Source: Streptomyces zingiberis (GTDB lineage Bacteria > Actinomycetota > Actinomycetes > Streptomycetales > Streptomycetaceae). Taken from it: a DNA stretch of 64,000 bases. Under the pieces are notes generated by a model. The model was not told the origin of the DNA. It did no database searches and saw only the letters and a program-made list of their open reading frames with translations. Numbering within the stretch: the stretch's first letter is position 1; each line of letters begins with the position of its first letter. Of the stretch, positions 63,901 through 64,000 are shown in pieces. The stretch is taken from positions 62,001 to 126,000 of the forward strand of contig NZ_JAATEN010000019.1 of the NCBI RefSeq assembly GCF_012034935.1, written 5' to 3'. The translations under genes and the position numbers were made by a program.

Positions 63901-64000
63901 GATGTCACCGGGCGGACGGTGTGGGCCACGAACGCGCAGCTCTCGGTGTCGGCCGCGGAAGGGGGCATGCCGCCGCGCCTGATCCAGTACGACAACCCGG
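54913..64000 (+). CDS. Giant modular exported protein: WXG100-like N-terminus, metalloprotease, repeated lone-Cys modules (3' end outside window)
   Basis: Open for more than 3,029 codons. The TTG start at 54913 gives LPDSVQFPEEARWVFFALIG. Residues 1-330 are a WXG100-like domain and hydrophobic segments (about 118-135, 205-225, 290-310) like those of CpnT-type ESX toxins. About 330-900 is a Pro/Thr/Gly linker. About 1295-1480 may be a degenerate nucleotidyltransferase-like fold. An HExxH metalloprotease has H1744-E-F-A-H1748 and Glu near 1804 (RDEYEFFAQ), resembling anthrax lethal factor. Two copies of a ~623-residue module follow, each with GHG (His 2304, 2926) and WMLWCEL (Cys 2352, 2974). 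I saw no other Cys. It resembles giant streptomycete proteins annotated (recalled) as lonely Cys domain proteins. Probably an ESX-exported polymorphic toxin or protease. Confidence 0.88.
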   Translation, partial: MLPDSVQFPEEARWVFFALIGELPLQASSDMAYGNREPYEDKAVQLMQLRDRITDLVNKVDGALPPDVAARYKEAMATLTDGRGSDTMSQFANSLNQLGDNRVKHSRNIMEGKWELIAEAMLLLVQLAIIAALSFFTGGLSFTETAIAKARTTVALLTIMNRLMNQSKLMPTFSEAIQEAFVAFAVRMAMLAINSGRRRPIGIDWGAIGRAAVVGAFAGFFSSVIGDTLGSVFKNQFNNFGDNKWGMFGGEIFRSFTSEGVGEGTAEFVTNGLYDGRWEFDPMAMAGGGLSGVTGMFIFGGAVYVTQGMNNKFFDGRNIFSSQNNKTPGPDSPLYTGGSSAGPGTNGVVTTDTTTTTTTDSTVKPGPTPPPFTVSPASLPPTTVTGDLNSPTPNGFMDQGAGGNGNLGLAPSAGPYGPSGPSPDSDTDSVRSVGSTTSYTGSDTGTDITNPADYGNTGPVTPGAVPGAGSATTGGTTGTTGTTGTTGSTGSGNTGLGGAGSAKTGGTGSLAGAGGVPRAGSTPAAPPDTSFTTPKPATSRTPDPVSDFTPDVTPDVTPLPDPLDGIPPNGLTGDGSPATTDTPGTAQQPGTDSRPGTDSRSGAEPGTRQSGAPGGAQDTRRDADAQPQTVGGPDEALTPDPATEDGAQPAATHQAVTDTAREPVRPEQWRGRQQQVVPTTVHTTVVAPATDEITAETETGPAAERDTAATDTVVRTEVRRVQADDGRWVRSLTLDLPVRLGEGFPADGLPGFEERIRALLHRQVNDGIVLPRSGDQLHIDLNLVHDPGHPEAVELTTVDPADTVTTAGPITTADPTTTPASDQFHLRLLPEDPALGPAERDRRVARNDTTALRQILRFAGVTPDPVRDTADLPGPAVPPDRLRTVEDLTDTGPAAPAATDGPTVTGDLTPAPGRPATTTSRDLADDPTATGPTATDPAPPPGALPATGGPRLRPGPERRVEIHEAPPVEERSADVPEESVASGWGMPRDNHLRFQGFADGRDLVIDVRATNVDSLSWLVRGALPKPAEIKAKTLTELDVRLGARAENRGLVGFFDPVLPEGTTDRSLLDRYGQRRREYEVLRAAMARLERAGRYRTVDGVVHAVLDGGEHRPLTGDHDIFRITRLDGTPLPADEYEALIAEMKESGMGVMHGALLQWNPDDDFGREIYETIATAHQERHGDQQGEPLLRFVARRRSSTVAYADSPPVTPPGTSAGITRPSTTGGPAPEPAAEPVAAPAAPAPEPGTTGTESTVPAPVTSAETAATSGTTPETAATPATAPLLVPVPPLSDDARLDVGRRFAGLLRDLGHPAVLAGGARGRVLFGNPRSLGMLEFHLPTSPVQLAGALNQAVAREFPGVSPNALRVGTDGRTLTGTIQGAGITLGIGGPAPAVAPGAGPATGGQDATARPQDDAASATTTEVQGFTVPTVAVSLAETAYALAVGTDRKRHARDLFDLAWGLSRNPGALTPDLLESLRGADYRAGRPAGAAPTLTVRLSELLDQSMLNLGAREARENAWAAAGGRAGVPAGPVGLNAQLITAWSAFGSTPEDLGRLHDGLTALADTLRATEAVRTDPVRNLAGRLPGLPEAARDREIAQLTAADRERLASDPVLADTLRDTLERDEFARTAAQLMVQVPDGVEQPVSARAEVRRLIAPMLRDPKITAELLKSGARVLVVPRGEALTTLDPFRDLAGITTKDGRTWDTVRGIGRRTAGVTEENLLGETTTVPGTQPSYVDGYSSTVHEFAHTIHQFGLSAAEQRLVRETFEDAKATYGTLWPDGVEHGTGADGRRTEANYSSRDEYEFFAQLSTVWFGANHGTDPFTGERRHNGGPDWVRRHFPELHPLLRGLYGDGPAAGTADRPNPVDAVRAENEAFEGFRALWDMAEGSHVPQPHTPAPPPAPSLFESFAESQGLTFGSLGDILDSSGPFTPAAPPGRNSAQALAGVLVDALGRRATEDRRRFEQLVTALGILDRARVGDPRLGSGPLNLDRLTRRVLHQGRNTRLTRELHIQALSVAASAERRGRAHSLAAVAAYHLEISGAYGPATAVTGVDGGITGRNWTGRDGLNLLTDRVGEEIGTQPLVTRTPLWGTRAHAAVATRTDDGRYSVTPGPDAAALEISEDEFVELVIHDPQRNAALPTLLLIQDAENRTESTARKVADRTGVSAWSTDGPFRLQPEGQWFYPTLANSEPGTYPTGIWIPSDPGLVPDDPDASFRGPDGGTVRDDDLESYSLTTADGRWLTGRSFLNAQDHALREADLRPLSAVRHYTDWYMGLPGVDSDRQSGLLPLPQALAGSYISVGHGQRGTVSLPRLSTGGNHTVRPKDLGRVLRRRKSLQRLPADRPIWMLWCELAMLVPGRDRLETPRAAQEVSNAARRTVWASDAQIGTAAGRGTTPPRLIKSDDPDRPAYGFHQFHPEPRDAELTALADLGGISSRLPDRTERALRWVRALRETHGPDIDSSPGRAAEFQNLIRGFGALETLRTRARHNSDTGPLRWRSLARIVGDYAEGQGWGREMTANALEHVLYQAQVGGLSDRAVRAPAAPPAPAAPPDPSSGSGMSWQALSDIVLQTLGSGAMADPNRFHQLVNSLAVLDRARAGDPRFGSGPVDLAGLTRRVLHLAPGTPLNQNLTVQALSVAASAERRGRGGSLAAVAAYHLEISGAFAPSTVLTGPDGGTTGRNWTGRAGLNLLTDRVGAQNQAGQITEGTPPWGGRAHAAVAQRTDDGLLSIDTGQGNSLEIAEDEFAELVTHDPQRDRSLPVVLLIQDEHRRTEPLARKVADRSGGRAWSTDGDFRLQPAGSWRYPALANSDPGNQPQGTWIPSDPGLVPDDPDAEVRAPGGLTFTEDDVESSTLTTADGQRLTGRSFLNARDVAMQEQALRSLSAVQHYTIFQEGLPGVSADRESGLLPLPRALSDSYIAMGHGDSGRVTLPRRSTRANQMVRPREVGRLLRRRKSLRQLPPDAPIWMLWCELTMLAAGRDALESVPGAQEISDVTGRTVWATNAQLSVSAAEGGMPPRLIQYDNP
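60727..64000 (+). repeat. Tandem ~1.87-kb coding repeat (two lone-Cys modules)
   Basis: Copy A spans about 60727-62595 and copy B starts at 62596 and continues past the window. Aligned landmarks (NSAQAL/MSWQAL, SVAASAERRGR, SLAAVAAYHLEISGA, GRNWTG, GLNLLTDRVG, GLVPDDPDA, LTTADG, GHG and WMLWCEL) recur 1,866-1,869 bases apart. The copies differ at many positions, so the duplication is old and under protein-level constraint. Confidence 0.92.

Overview
The window is high-GC actinobacterial DNA. Its many GTG and TTG starts, GC-biased third codon positions and gene order point to Streptomyces or a close relative. The order NuoM/NuoN, HtpX, YccF, YajQ, tRNA-Tyr, then rpmG, a MaoC pair, murB, add, tRNA-Trp, secE-nusG, rplKA, rplJL, rpoBC and rpsL-rpsG-fusA-tuf is, from memory, the order of the S. 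coelicolor core chromosome.

Layout. (1) 1-7.4 kb: the 3' end of a complex I (nuo) cluster, an HtpX membrane protease, a YccF membrane protein, a truncated LuxR-type ATPase with an unusual P-loop, and YajQ. (2) 7.5-10.7 kb: an integrated-element relic in tRNA-Tyr, bounded by 54-bp perfect repeats. A broken integrase is fused head-to-head to a broken GNAT gene. Next come an intact XRE regulator with an 11-bp iteron-like operator and two tiny cysteine-bearing genes. (3) 11-18 kb: an NAD(P)-binding oxidoreductase, an amidohydrolase, three tRNAs (Thr, Met, Trp), rpmG, a HadA/HadB-like pair, murB and add. (4) 18-36.6 kb: the transcription and translation core, with several visible promoters and strong terminator hairpins.

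(5) 36.9 kb to the end: a type VII (ESX) secretion locus lies directly downstream of tuf. It holds a beta-helix plus double AAA+ ATPase, mycosin (MycP), EccC, EccD, EccB, two WXG100 proteins and an ESX-associated helical protein. These are followed by a 1,136-residue coiled-coil protein, a YbaB-like protein and another small helical protein. Last is a giant gene that runs off the window (more than 3,029 codons). EccD to the giant gene all read on + with short gaps or overlaps and look like one operon.

The giant protein is the most interesting object. It has an N-terminal WXG100-like and membrane-associated region, a long Pro/Thr linker and a possible degenerate nucleotidyltransferase-like segment. 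An HExxH metalloprotease domain resembling the anthrax lethal-factor family follows. Then comes a tandem ~623-residue module in which an HG motif and a lone Cys sit exactly 48 residues apart. Those are the only cysteines I could find in the protein. My working model is that the ESX apparatus exports this protein, and that the modules are caspase-like (clan CD) peptidases that process it or act in the target. The gene families are well supported; the model is inference.
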